Of a stretch of DNA of 32,837 nucleotides, positions 1 to 8,698 are shown one piece after another; the stretch's first letter is position 1; every line of letters starts with the position of its first letter. Under the pieces are notes generated by a model, which made no database searches, was not told where the DNA came from, and was given only the letters and a program-made list of their open reading frames with translations. The position numbers were made by a program, and so were the translations under genes. The stretch comes from Brevundimonas sp. (lineage in GTDB: Bacteria; Pseudomonadota; Alphaproteobacteria; Caulobacterales; Caulobacteraceae): contig NZ_JANJTL010000136.1 of the NCBI RefSeq assembly GCF_024711105.1, forward strand, positions 1 to 32,837. The letters are read 5' to 3'.

Positions 1-24
1 CCCCATGGGAGAGGGATTCCCAGG

Positions 25-729
25 ATGACCGCCCCCTTCGACGCCAAGCAGGACCTAGCCGACGCCCCCGTCACCGGCGCGCGGCTGCGGCCCAAGGACG
101 CCGCCACCCTGATCGTGGTGCGGCGCGACCGCGAGCCCGCCGTGCTCATGGGCCGGAGGGCGCGGGGCCATGTGTTCATGGCTTCCAAGTGGGTGTTTCC
201 CGGGGGGCGGATCGACAGGTCCGACTTCCGCGCCGCCTACACGGGAGACTTCGACCCCCGCACCGCCGCCCGGCTGTCCCACGGCGCGCCGCCGGCCCGG
301 GGCCGAGCCCTGGCCCTGGCGGCCGTGCGGGAGACGTTCGAGGAAACCGGCCTGGTCGTCGGCGCCAAGGCGCCGCCCGCCTCGGTCGCCGGCCCCTGGC
401 GGGACTACCGCGCCGCCGGCGCCCTGCCCGACCTGTCGGCCCTGACCTACATGGCCCGCGCCATCACTCCGCCCGGCCGGGCCCGGCGCTTCGACGCCCG
501 CTTCTTTCTGGCCGACGCCGAGGCCCTCATCGACCCGGACCCCATCGCTGGCTCTGGAGAACTGGACGAGGTCGCCTGGATCCCCCTGGCCGAGGCCGAG
601 ACGCTCGACCTGCCCGCCATCACCCGCTTCGTTATCGGAGAGGTGCGCCAGCGGCTCGACGATCCGGACCGCCCGGCTCCGTTCGTCCGCTTCATCCGCG
701 GCCGCCACGACATCCAGGCGCTCGACTGA
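25..729 (+). CDS. Nudix hydrolase with an insertion inside the Nudix box region (NUDT19-like)
   Basis: Predicted 234-residue cytoplasmic hydrolase of nucleoside-diphosphate-linked substrates; the actual substrate cannot be read from sequence. The second half of the Nudix signature is clear at residues 99-110 (AAVRETFEETGL), holding the metal-binding glutamates. The first half, FPGGRID at 58-64, lies about 40 residues before the RE pair instead of the usual 13 or so, so there is an insertion of roughly 27 residues. Such insertions are known in NUDT19/RP2p-like Nudix proteins. No signal peptide is seen. The ATG follows a purine-rich stretch at 8-24. In many alphaproteobacteria a Nudix gene sits between rnr/DUF983 and rpmG; here rpmG follows after two accessory genes, so this is probably that conserved locus. 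CoA or acyl-CoA pyrophosphatase activity is possible but unproven. Confidence 0.88.
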   Translation: MTAPFDAKQDLADAPVTGARLRPKDAATLIVVRRDREPAVLMGRRARGHVFMASKWVFPGGRIDRSDFRAAYTGDFDPRTAARLSHGAPPARGRALALAAVRETFEETGLVVGAKAPPASVAGPWRDYRAAGALPDLSALTYMARAITPPGRARRFDARFFLADAEALIDPDPIAGSGELDEVAWIPLAEAETLDLPAITRFVIGEVRQRLDDPDRPAPFVRFIRGRHDIQALD

Positions 730-813
730 CCATCCCTGACAGCGGCCCGCGCAGGGTTGCCGCGACGGCGCCCCCGGGGTCTAGTGGCCGGGTTCAGTGA
801 CGGAGCGTGCGTG

Positions 814-1617
814 ATGCGTAGCTTTCTGGTCGGCCTCGTAGCGAGCGCCTGTCTTCTCGCCGGCCCGGCCCTGGCCCAGGACACCCCCGACCGGATCGGC
901 AGGTTCGCCCACGACGAGTCTTACTTCTGGATCGAGGACGGAGGCGAGGCGGAACTCGCGGACCCCACCGACAGGGACTCCGTGAAACGCTTTCCCGTCA
1001 CCCGCGAAGACTATGCCCGCATCCGCGACCTGCTGGAGCCTTACCGCGAAGGCGGACTGCTCTGCGACCAACCCCACACCAATCCGCCCACGACGGGATA
1101 TTTCCACTGGCGCTCGAACGGCGTCGAGACGCGCCAGCCCTGGCACATCTTCTGCTATACCAACGCCTACAGGGACGTGGCCCGCAGCTCCGATGAAGCT
1201 CGATCCCTCATCGACGAGCTCGCCGACGCCAACTGGACCCCGCCGCCCGGCCTTGCCGATCCTGACCGCATCACCCTGACCGCGCGCTACTGGGGCCGAG
1301 TCACCCGCCAGTGGACGGTGCCGCGCGGCGGAGAGGCGACCTTCACCGATCAGGCAGGCGAGGTCACCCGCTTCACCGTCTCGGAGGCCGACTTCGAGCA
1401 GCTCCGAGACATCTTCCGCCCCTACGAGGGGACCCGCTTCGAGTGCAACCGGGTCATCACCGATGGGCCCTACGGCGACGTCACCTGGTCCCAGGAGGGC
1501 CACGAGGACCAGGAGGTCCGCTGGGACGCCGGCTGCGTCACCGGCGACGCCAGCGACATCTTCGAGCGCTGGGACCGCGCCGTGGCCATGCTGAACGCGC
1601 TGCGCGACGCGGGGTGA
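814..1617 (+). CDS. Secreted protein of unknown function with two tandem homologous domains
   Basis: I do not recognise the family. The 267-residue protein starts with a Sec signal peptide (residues 1-21, hydrophobic core then PALA-Q). I chose the ATG at 814 because GGAG at 802-805 is well spaced and the signal peptide begins there; a TTG start at 757 would bury it. The mature part is an internal duplication. Residues about 43-137 and about 172-262 share the order GGEA, an R-F-x-V strand, an acidic helix (DYARIRDLLEPY versus DFEQLRDIFRPY), a Cys, a W-rich strand and a second Cys. In both copies the cysteines are exactly 30 residues apart (84/114 and 211/241), suggesting one disulphide per domain in the periplasm. 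The only gene downstream on this strand before the terminator at 2677 is rpmG, and the next gene (1801-2358) is convergent. Confidence 0.8.
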   Translation: MRSFLVGLVASACLLAGPALAQDTPDRIGRFAHDESYFWIEDGGEAELADPTDRDSVKRFPVTREDYARIRDLLEPYREGGLLCDQPHTNPPTTGYFHWRSNGVETRQPWHIFCYTNAYRDVARSSDEARSLIDELADANWTPPPGLADPDRITLTARYWGRVTRQWTVPRGGEATFTDQAGEVTRFTVSEADFEQLRDIFRPYEGTRFECNRVITDGPYGDVTWSQEGHEDQEVRWDAGCVTGDASDIFERWDRAVAMLNALRDAG

Positions 1618-1753
1618 TCCGCCTAGCAACGCCCGCTTCGATTCAGCGCTGACCGTTGATTGGTTTAGCCTTTTTCGAAACCCGATCGCGCGGCGCCCCC
1701 GGCGTCCCGCGCAGCCTTAGGCTGAAGCTTCTTTGAAATCGTCCACGCGCCGC

Positions 1754-1790
1754 TGTCGCGATGTCGCTCTGTCGCTGTGTCGCTGTCCGG
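1754..1790. repeat. Short 8-nt tandem repeat (TGTCGCNN)
   Basis: TGTCGC recurs at 1754, 1762, 1770 and 1778, with a broken fifth unit at 1786, giving a period of exactly eight bases. It lies in the non-coding gap between two convergent genes, just beyond the 3' end of the lipoprotein gene. It may be a simple slippage repeat; no function is evident. Confidence 0.7.
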
Positions 1791-1800
1791 GAGGCCCCGA

Positions 1801-2358
1801 TCAGCCGCCGACCGGCCGGCTCAGGTCGAACTCGACCCGCAGCAGCCGACCCGGCCGGCTCAGTTCATAGACGAAGGCTTCGCCCGGCCGGATCTCCATG
1901 GCCCAGACATTGGTCGTCGAGACCTCGGCCCCACCGGCCCGGAACTGGTCGATGGAGAACTGGTCGACCGGGAACTCCTGCCGCTCGGCCGTGCCCGCGT
2001 CGGCCGTGTCGCCGCCGTACATGTGATATCCGTGGATCTCGCCCTCAGGGTCGCGGTGATCGTGCTTGAGCCTCAGGCCTGTGGTCGTCCGCGTCACCAC
2101 CCAGCGCCGCGAGCGGTCTTCGCCGACCATGAAGGGAATGCCGATCTCGTCCTCGGAACAGTCCCGGACATGCATGACCAGCCTCTGCCTGCGGAAGTCG
2201 TCATCAGCCGCATCCGTGGTGGTGACCCGCCCCTCGAAGGTCTGGCCGCACAGGGCGCTCAGGTTCTCGAAGAAGACGTCCTGCGGGTCCGGCGCCCCGG
2301 CGGACGTGGTGGCGCAGGCGGCGAGCAGGAGGGCGGAGAGAGCAATCAGCTGTTTCAT
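1801..2358 (-). CDS. Putative lipoprotein of unknown function
   Basis: A 185-residue protein beginning with a lipoprotein signal: a short basic n-region (MKQ), a hydrophobic core and a lipobox LLAAC, with Cys15 as the predicted lipidated residue. The mature part is acidic and has two more cysteines (in SALCGQTFEG and in VRDCSEDE) that could pair. It contains several Trp/Tyr/Phe-rich strands and no catalytic motif that I recognise. Related unnamed secreted proteins seem common in Caulobacterales and sphingomonads, but that is memory, not a search. It is a single gene: convergent with the secreted protein before it, and divergent from rpmG, whose promoter lies in the shared upstream region. Confidence 0.8.
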   Translation of the reverse strand: MKQLIALSALLLAACATTSAGAPDPQDVFFENLSALCGQTFEGRVTTTDAADDDFRRQRLVMHVRDCSEDEIGIPFMVGEDRSRRWVVTRTTTGLRLKHDHRDPEGEIHGYHMYGGDTADAGTAERQEFPVDQFSIDQFRAGGAEVSTTNVWAMEIRPGEAFVYELSRPGRLLRVEFDLSRPVGG

Positions 2359-2401
2359 CCGGCCACGCTAGAGCGCCCGATGCAGCTTCGCCAGCACGGC
2401 G

Positions 2402-2429
2402 TTGACTTCCGCGGCTTCCTGAGTATGTT
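2402..2429 (+). promoter_or_regulatory. Predicted housekeeping promoter of rpmG
   Basis: TTGACT (2402-2407) and TATGTT (2424-2429) are separated by 16 bases, a good match to a sigma-70/sigma-73 type promoter. Transcription would begin near 2436, about 45 bases before the rpmG start. The call rests only on motif and position. Confidence 0.5.
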
Positions 2430-2479
2430 CCGCCGCTCCCGATTTCGGCGGCTTTTGCGCCGCAGCAAGGTTTCTCCCG

Positions 2480-2647
2480 ATGGCCAAGCCGGCTTCCATC
2501 AAGATCCGCCTGAACTCGACCGCGGACACCGGATTCTTCTACGTCACCAAGAAGAACGCCCGCACCAAGACCGAAAAGCTGGTCATGCGGAAGTACGATC
2601 CCGTGATCAAGCAGCACGTCGAGTTCAAGGAAGGCAAGATCAAGTAA
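2480..2647 (+). CDS. rpmG: 50S ribosomal protein L33
   Basis: A 55-residue ribosomal protein of the large subunit, in the E-site region. The translation starts [18 protein letters not shown], continues with FYVTKKN, and ends in a lysine-rich segment (KEGKIK). Its length and sequence fit the cysteine-free L33 form typical of alphaproteobacteria. AAGG at 2467-2470 precedes the ATG by nine bases. The gene is bracketed by its own promoter (2402-2429) and a strong hairpin terminator (2677-2702), so it is probably monocistronic. A Nudix gene near rpmG is common in alphaproteobacteria. The gene is short enough to be missed by length-filtered ORF callers. Confidence 0.96.
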   Translation: MAKPASIKIRLNSTADTGFFYVTKKNARTKTEKLVMRKYDPVIKQHVEFKEGKIK

Positions 2648-2676
2648 GGCTTTCCGCCTTTCTGACGCCATTTGCG

Positions 2677-2702
2677 ACGCCCGGCCCCCGGCCGGGCGTT
2701 TT
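2677..2702 (+). terminator. Rho-independent terminator of rpmG
   Basis: A perfect 10-bp stem (ACGCCCGGCC at 2677-2686 with GGCCGGGCGT at 2690-2699) and a CCC loop, followed by a T run at 2699-2702. It lies 29 bases after the rpmG stop and 3 bases beyond the convergent pleD stop. The minus strand has no T tract, so it mainly serves rpmG. Confidence 0.9.
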
Positions 2703-2705
2703 GCT

Positions 2706-4070
2706 TTAGGCGGCGTGGGCGATGACGCGGTTCCGGCCCGACTGCTTGGCGTCGTAGAGCGCCTCGTCCGCCCGCTTGAGCAGGGCCTCGCCCGTGTCTC
2801 CCACCCCGGAGGTCGCGGCCACGCCGATCGAGATCGTCACCTGCAGCGCCTCGCGCCCGTCCAGCACGCGGAAGGGCGAGCCCGCCACGTGACCCCGGAT
2901 GCGCTCGGCGATTCGCCGGGCGTCCTCGACCGTGGTCTCCGGCATGATCACCACGAACTCCTCCCCGCCGAACCGGCAGGGCAGGTCCACGGCACGCACA
3001 TTGGTCGCCAGCCTCACCGCGAACTCGCGCAGCACCTCGTCACCGCAGTCGTGGCCGAAGGTGTCGTTGATCGCCTTGAAGTGGTCGATGTCCAGCACCA
3101 GCACGGCCGCCGACGCCCCGCCTCGCGCCGCATGCGCCACCAGGGGTTCAAGCTGTCCCGCCATGTAGCGCCGGTTGTGCAGGCCCGTCAGCGGATCGGT
3201 GACCGCCATCTCCAGGCTGTGGTCCAGGCGGTCTCGCAGGAAGTCCGTATAGCGCTTGTGCCGGATCAGGGTGCGGCTGCGGGCCGCCAGCTCCTGCTGG
3301 TCGATCGGCCGGGCCAGGATGTCGTTCACGCCAAGGTCCAGCGCCTTGACCAGCCGCGCCTTGTCGTGGGGATCCACCACCGCCAGGATCGGGAGCGACC
3401 GGCTGGCCGCGTCCGAGCGCGCCTGCGCCACGAAGCGAAGTCCGTCGAACGCCGACGAGGCGGCGTTGACGATGATCAGGTCGACCGGCCCGCGCGCCGC
3501 CGCCAGGGCCTTGGCGGGGTCCGGCTCGATCATCGGACGGTGTTCCCCCGACAGTTCGCCTGCGATCCGCTCGGCCTGCCGGGGACTGTCGTCGACGACC
3601 AGGACGCGGCCGCCCCCGGCCCGCACCCGCGCCGCCGCGCCTTCGAGCAGCCCCAGCCGCCGGCCGGACTCCTCGCGCTTGCGCAGTTCCTCGATGACCG
3701 ACTTCAGCCGGGTCAGCGACTTCACCCGCGCGAACAGGATCACGTCGTCGACCGGCTTGGTCAGGAAGTCGTCGGCTCCGGCCTCCAGGCCCGTGATCCG
3801 GTCCTCGCGCCCGTCGAGCGCAGTGATCAGCACCACCGGAATATGCCGCGTGGCCGCGTCGTCCTTCAGCCGCCGGCAGACCTCGAACCCGTCCAGCCCC
3901 GGCATCATCACGTCGAGCAGGATCAGGTCCGGCTGGTCGGCCGCCGCCATCGCCAGTGCGGTCGTCCCGTCGGACGCCGTCAGGACGTCATAGTATTCAG
4001 CCGCCAGCTTGGCCTGGAGCAGCCGGACGTTGGCCTCGATATCGTCAACGACAAGGATACGCGCCGTCAC
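2706..4070 (-). CDS. pleD: PleD: response regulator and diguanylate cyclase (REC-REC-GGDEF)
   Basis: Makes cyclic di-GMP from two GTP and, in Caulobacter, drives the swarmer-to-stalked transition at the stalked pole. The 454-residue protein has a receiver domain (about 2-120) with phosphoacceptor D53 and K105, a degenerate second receiver adaptor (about 153-275), and a GGDEF domain (about 285-454). The active site GGEEF is at 368-372. The inhibitory I-site RxxD is RAVD at 359-362, five residues upstream, so product feedback inhibition should be intact. These positions match those I remember for C. crescentus PleD. It lies 15 bases downstream of divK in the same orientation, the classical divK-pleD operon, and its 3' end converges on the rpmG terminator. 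Confidence 0.97.
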   Translation of the reverse strand: MTARILVVDDIEANVRLLQAKLAAEYYDVLTASDGTTALAMAAADQPDLILLDVMMPGLDGFEVCRRLKDDAATRHIPVVLITALDGREDRITGLEAGADDFLTKPVDDVILFARVKSLTRLKSVIEELRKREESGRRLGLLEGAAARVRAGGGRVLVVDDSPRQAERIAGELSGEHRPMIEPDPAKALAAARGPVDLIIVNAASSAFDGLRFVAQARSDAASRSLPILAVVDPHDKARLVKALDLGVNDILARPIDQQELAARSRTLIRHKRYTDFLRDRLDHSLEMAVTDPLTGLHNRRYMAGQLEPLVAHAARGGASAAVLVLDIDHFKAINDTFGHDCGDEVLREFAVRLATNVRAVDLPCRFGGEEFVVIMPETTVEDARRIAERIRGHVAGSPFRVLDGREALQVTISIGVAATSGVGDTGEALLKRADEALYDAKQSGRNRVIAHAA

Positions 4071-4085
4071 GCTCGACTCTCCGGA

Positions 4086-4451
4086 TCAGCCCAGGTGCCT
4101 GCGCACGGTGTCCAAGAAGTGCATCACCGAGATGGGCTTGGAGATATAGGCCTCGCAGCCGCCCTCGCGGATCCGCTCCTCGTCGCCCTTCATGGCGAAG
4201 GCCGTCACGGCCACCACTGGGATGTGGGACAGGTCGTCGTCCTCCTTCAGCCACTTGGTCACCTCGAGCCCGGAGATCTCCGGCAGCTGGATGTCCATGA
4301 GGATCAGGTCGGGACGGTGCTGCCGGGCCAGGGCGAGCGCTTGCAGCCCCTCGCGGGTCTGCAGGGTCTCATAGCCCTGGGCATCGAGCAGATCATGAAA
4401 GAGCTTCATGTTCAGCTCGTTATCCTCGACGATGAGGACCTTCTTGGACAT
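4086..4451 (-). CDS. divK: DivK: single-domain cell-cycle response regulator
   Basis: A 121-residue stand-alone receiver that, in Caulobacter, is phosphorylated by DivJ, dephosphorylated by PleC and acts through DivL-CckA to lower CtrA activity. Phosphoacceptor D53 (LMDIQ), the acidic pair E9-D10, the Thr of VAVTAF and the Lys of YISKP are all present. The sequence is close to remembered C. crescentus DivK. I chose the ATG at 4451 ([11 protein letters not shown]): a longer frame exists to 4538, but the family starts here, and GGTGG at 4456-4460 is a plausible ribosome site. ATG codons at 4451 and 4454 are adjacent, so either is possible. It is first in the divK-pleD operon and divergent from dinB; a CtrA-like site lies about 90 bases upstream. 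Confidence 0.97.
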   Translation of the reverse strand: MSKKVLIVEDNELNMKLFHDLLDAQGYETLQTREGLQALALARQHRPDLILMDIQLPEISGLEVTKWLKEDDDLSHIPVVAVTAFAMKGDEERIREGGCEAYISKPISVMHFLDTVRRHLG

Positions 4452-4540
4452 CATCCACCCACACCCGATTTCAGCGTAGGTTGAGCGCGGCCGAGCCGTG
4501 CGATCCCCCGCTGTTGGCTGTGGACTATGGTCCGGCAACC

Positions 4541-4555
4541 TTAAGGTCGAATGAA
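4541..4555. promoter_or_regulatory. Candidate CtrA-type site in the divK/dinB intergenic region
   Basis: TTAA at 4541-4544 and TGAA at 4552-4555 are separated by seven bases, a 7-of-8 match to the CtrA consensus TTAA-N7-TTAA. CtrA is known to activate divK in C. crescentus. The site lies about 90 bases upstream of divK and immediately before the dinB start. The motif is short, so a chance match is possible. Confidence 0.35.
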
Positions 4556-4558
4556 GCC

Positions 4559-5806
<1,248 letters not shown>

Positions 5807-5826
5807 TCCAGGGAACGGAATCTTAG

Positions 5827-5849
5827 CCTCGCCACGCGATCCTGCGAGG
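5827..5849 (+). promoter_or_regulatory. Hairpin that would occlude the ribosome site of the glycosyltransferase gene
   Basis: CCTCGC (5827-5832) and GCGAGG (5844-5849) form a perfect 6-bp stem with an 11-base loop. The 3' arm contains the only purine-rich Shine-Dalgarno-like sequence and abuts the ATG at 5850. Folding would hide the start region. Function is inferred only. Confidence 0.4.
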
Positions 5850-6632
5850 ATGACATCCGTCGAGATCGAAGGCGTCCGCATCAATCTGCCGACCCTCGCG
5901 GCCTCCGTGCGCGAGGCGTTGGCGCGTGCGGGACGCGGCCAGGGCTTCGCCTTGTTCACCCTGAACCTCGACCATCTGGTCAAGCTGCGGAACGATCCTG
6001 CCTTCGTGCACGCCTACGCTGCGGCTGATCTGGTCAGCGCCGACGGCGCACCGGTGGTGTGGCTGGCCCGCCGCGAGGATAGATCCGTCGAACGCGCCGC
6101 CGGCGCCGACATGGTCGAGCCCCTGTGCGCCGGCGCCGCGAAAGCAGGCCTCGGTGTCTACATCGTGGGGCCCGGCCCGGCGGCCCAGGCCACTGCGATC
6201 GAGACCCTCAAGGGCCGCCACGCCGGCCTGAACATCGCCGGCGCGGAGACACCAATGGTCCCTGCGGACCTGTCCTCATTCGACGTCGCCGCGCTGGCCC
6301 GACGGATCAACGCCTCGGGCGCGCGGCTGTGCTTCCTCTGCCTCGGCGCGCCCAAGCAGGAACTGCTGGCCGCAGCCCTGAAGCCTCTATGCCCGGCGGT
6401 CGGCTTCCTTGGCGTCGGCGCGGCGCTGGACTTCATCTCAAACAAGGTCGTCCGCGCCCCCGGCTGGATGCAGCGTTCAGGCCTCGAATGGGTCTGGCGG
6501 CTGATGGGCGATCCCCGCCGCCTGGGCCTTCGCTACGCCCAGTGCGCCGTCCTGTTCGCGGGCCTGGCCGTCCGCGCCCTGCTGAAGCCCGCGCCGCGAC
6601 GTCCGGCCCACGTTCTGGAGGCCGCGCAATGA
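5850..6632 (+). CDS. WecG/TagA/CpsF family (GT26) glycosyltransferase
   Basis: A 260-residue enzyme predicted to add a sugar from a nucleotide donor to a lipid-linked intermediate at the inner membrane, as in enterobacterial common antigen or teichoic acid assembly. Family motifs are all present: TLNLDHLVKLRNDP near the N-terminus, the ADGAPVVWLAR block with its conserved Asp, the CLGAPKQE motif, and the C-terminal block GVGAALDF followed by RAPGWMQRSGLEWVWRL. The holdfast enzyme HfsJ of Caulobacter is, as I recall, of this type, so a holdfast or capsule role is possible but not shown. The stop codon overlaps the start of the GH10 gene (ATGA), so the two are translationally coupled. The start at 5850 has GAGG touching it, which is unusual spacing. 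Confidence 0.9.
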   Translation: MTSVEIEGVRINLPTLAASVREALARAGRGQGFALFTLNLDHLVKLRNDPAFVHAYAAADLVSADGAPVVWLARREDRSVERAAGADMVEPLCAGAAKAGLGVYIVGPGPAAQATAIETLKGRHAGLNIAGAETPMVPADLSSFDVAALARRINASGARLCFLCLGAPKQELLAAALKPLCPAVGFLGVGAALDFISNKVVRAPGWMQRSGLEWVWRLMGDPRRLGLRYAQCAVLFAGLAVRALLKPAPRRPAHVLEAAQ

Positions 6633-7729
6633 ACCGTTACAGCCTGTCGCGACGAGGCCTGCTGGCCTCCAGCCTCGCGCTCGTCGCCTGCGACCAGGCC
6701 GGCGCCCAGCCCGGTGGCGGCAACGGGGGCGGGCGGCGCATGTCGGGCGGGCCCCTGCCGCGTCTGCGCGACCTCGCCCCCTTCCCCATCGGCACCCAGA
6801 TCGTCACCGACCAGTTCGCCGTGCCGGTCATCACCGAGCTGGCCTCGACCCAGTTCGATCAGATCACCACCGGCTACGAGTTGAAGATGGAGTACCTGGT
6901 CCAGCCGGACGGGCGCCTGCGCTTCGACGGGCCCGACCGGATCGCCGATTTTTGCCGGCGCAATAACCAGACGATGCAGGGCCACACCCTGATCTGGTAC
7001 GCCGACACGCCACAGTGGTTCGAGCGCATGGACGGCTCACGCCGGGCCATGGAGACCGCCTATGACGCCCACATCCGCGAGGTCGTCGGCCGTTACGCCG
7101 GACGAATCCGTGGCTGGGACGTCGTCAACGAGCCGGTGAACACTGACGGCGTCGGCCTGCGCGACTCCCTCTGGAGCCGCAATCTCGGGCAGGACGGACA
7201 TTTCATCCGCGCCTTCGAGCTCGCACGAGAGACCGACCCGAACGCCGTCCTGTTCGTCAATGACTACGACCTGGAGCACAACCCCAGGAAGCGGCTGACC
7301 TATATGCGGCTGATCGAGGACATGCTGAACCGAGGCGTGCCGATCACCGGCGTCGGCAACCAGAGCCACGTCAGCGTGGACTTGGCGCCGGGCCAGATCA
7401 CCGCCGCGATCCGCGACCTCGCCTCCTTCGGCTTGCCCCTGCATGTCTCCGAGTTCGACGTGTCCCTACAGGGCAGTGGCGTCGACCTGCGCAGCCGCGC
7501 CCAGAAGGAAGCCGCCCAGGTCCGCCTCTATGAAGAGGCGATAGAGGCCTATTCCGCCCTTCCGGCCGCCCAGCAGTACGCCTTCACCATCTGGGGCGTG
7601 CGCGACACGGAGTCCTGGGTGCGTATGGAGTTCTACGGCGGCGACCAGACCGACGCGCCGCTCATGTTCGACGACGATGGCGCTCCCAAGCCCACCTTTT
7701 GGGCCGTTGTAGACGCCCTTCGGGCCTGA
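6629..7729 (+). CDS. Exported endo-1,4-beta-xylanase-like glycoside hydrolase, family 10
   Basis: A 366-residue protein whose mature part is a GH10 (beta/alpha)8 barrel, about residues 52-366. GH10 landmarks are visible: the GHTLIWYADTP strand, acid/base Glu168 in WDVVNEPV, NDYDLE, and nucleophile Glu275 in HVSEFDVS. The N-terminus has SRRG followed by a hydrophobic stretch and LVAC (Cys21), so it is probably Tat-exported and may be a lipoprotein. A Gly-rich linker (about 24-42) follows. It overlaps the glycosyltransferase gene by four bases, which is odd for a plant-xylan degrader and suggests it might trim or edit a self-made polysaccharide. Xylan as substrate is the family default, not proven. 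A hairpin at 7738-7765 follows the stop. Confidence 0.92.
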   Translation: MNRYSLSRRGLLASSLALVACDQAGAQPGGGNGGGRRMSGGPLPRLRDLAPFPIGTQIVTDQFAVPVITELASTQFDQITTGYELKMEYLVQPDGRLRFDGPDRIADFCRRNNQTMQGHTLIWYADTPQWFERMDGSRRAMETAYDAHIREVVGRYAGRIRGWDVVNEPVNTDGVGLRDSLWSRNLGQDGHFIRAFELARETDPNAVLFVNDYDLEHNPRKRLTYMRLIEDMLNRGVPITGVGNQSHVSVDLAPGQITAAIRDLASFGLPLHVSEFDVSLQGSGVDLRSRAQKEAAQVRLYEEAIEAYSALPAAQQYAFTIWGVRDTESWVRMEFYGGDQTDAPLMFDDDGAPKPTFWAVVDALRA

Positions 7730-7737
7730 ATAGGCGA

Positions 7738-7765
7738 AGGGCCGGACGGTCACCCGCCCGGCCCT
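7738..7765. terminator. Stem-loop between convergent GH10 and flagellin genes
   Basis: AGGGCCGG (7738-7745) pairs perfectly with CCGGCCCT (7758-7765) around a 12-base loop. It lies between two converging stop codons but has no good T tract on either strand, so termination efficiency is uncertain. Confidence 0.5.
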
Positions 7766-7788
7766 CCAGGTTTGAACCTGAACAGCCC

Positions 7789-8619
7789 CTACTGGAACAG
7801 TCGCATGATGATCTGCGGCGACTGGTTGGCGATGGCCAGGGCCTGAACCCCGAGCTGCTGCTTGGTCTGCAGGGCCTGGAGCTTGGCGCTTTCCTTCGCC
7901 AGGTCGGCGTCGACCAGGTTGCCGACCCCCGCCGTCAGCGTGTCCTGAAGTTTGGACACGAAGGTGCGGTGGGTGTCGAGCGACTTGGACGCCGTCCCCA
8001 TGCGGGCCAACGAGGCGGAGACGTTGGCGATCGAGGCGTCCACCTTGGTGAGCACCGCCGCCGCCTTGGTCAGGGTGTCGATCACTTCCGTCGAGGTCAC
8101 GGTCACGATGGACCCCGACAGCTTCATGATCTCCGCCGCCACGTCGATCGTGGACGAGCCGTCCGCATTGGCCAGTGCCTTGAAGGCCGCCGCGCCGGAC
8201 TTCAGCAGGTTCACCCCGTTGAACTCGGCGTTGGAGACGGTCTTGGCGATCTGGTCGCGGATGGCCTTGAAGTCCTCGTTCAGGGCGTTGCGAGCCGCCG
8301 TGTCGATCGAGGAATCCTTGGCCGCCAGGGCCTTCTCCTTCAGCTGAATGAGGAGGTCCGAGATGCTCTCACCGGCGGCCACCGCCACATCGACCGCCGA
8401 CTTGCCGCGGTCCAGGGAATTCTGGACCACCGAAAGCGCCGCCACCTCGGACCGTTGCGACTGGGCGATCGCCCAGATCGCGCCGTTGTCCTTGGCGCTT
8501 GCCACCTTCAGGCCGGTGTTGATGCGGTTCTGAGTCGTCGCCAGTTCCACGTTCGTCTTGTTCAGGTTCTGGAGCGCGATCATCGCGCCCACGTTCGTAT
8601 TCACCGAGCTGCTGGGCAT
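7789..8619 (-). CDS. Flagellin, short alphaproteobacterial type
   Basis: A 276-residue filament subunit. The N-terminal coiled region (SSVNTNVGAMIALQNLN, then the NRINTGLKVASAKDNGA block) and the C-terminal region (AKLQALQTKQQLGVQALAIAN, ending RLFQ) are the conserved D0/D1 segments. The central variable part is small, so D2/D3 outer domains are lacking, as in Caulobacter flagellins of about 273-276 residues. I chose the ATG at 8619 because GGAAGGA lies just upstream and the family starts here; the frame extends to 8730 with no homology. A sigma-54 promoter lies about 80 bases upstream. No other flagellar gene is in the window, so this is an isolated flagellin copy. Late (class IV) timing is inferred from the promoter type. 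Confidence 0.95.
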   Translation of the reverse strand: MPSSSVNTNVGAMIALQNLNKTNVELATTQNRINTGLKVASAKDNGAIWAIAQSQRSEVAALSVVQNSLDRGKSAVDVAVAAGESISDLLIQLKEKALAAKDSSIDTAARNALNEDFKAIRDQIAKTVSNAEFNGVNLLKSGAAAFKALANADGSSTIDVAAEIMKLSGSIVTVTSTEVIDTLTKAAAVLTKVDASIANVSASLARMGTASKSLDTHRTFVSKLQDTLTAGVGNLVDADLAKESAKLQALQTKQQLGVQALAIANQSPQIIMRLFQ

Positions 8620-8698
8620 TCGGTCGTCCTTCCATTCTGGTCGGGGTTGAAGCGACGCTTTCTGGCCGCTGAGCCGGTTCTGGCTCGCCCGCGCACGC

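Noticed and set aside
2715..4484. 589-codon open frame on the + strand opposite pleD and divK
   Set aside because: It is the antisense shadow of two unmistakable genes in GC-rich DNA; its translation is low-complexity and matches no family.
4452..4558. LexA/SOS box upstream of dinB
   Set aside because: I looked for GTTC-N7-GTTC and its variants and found none.
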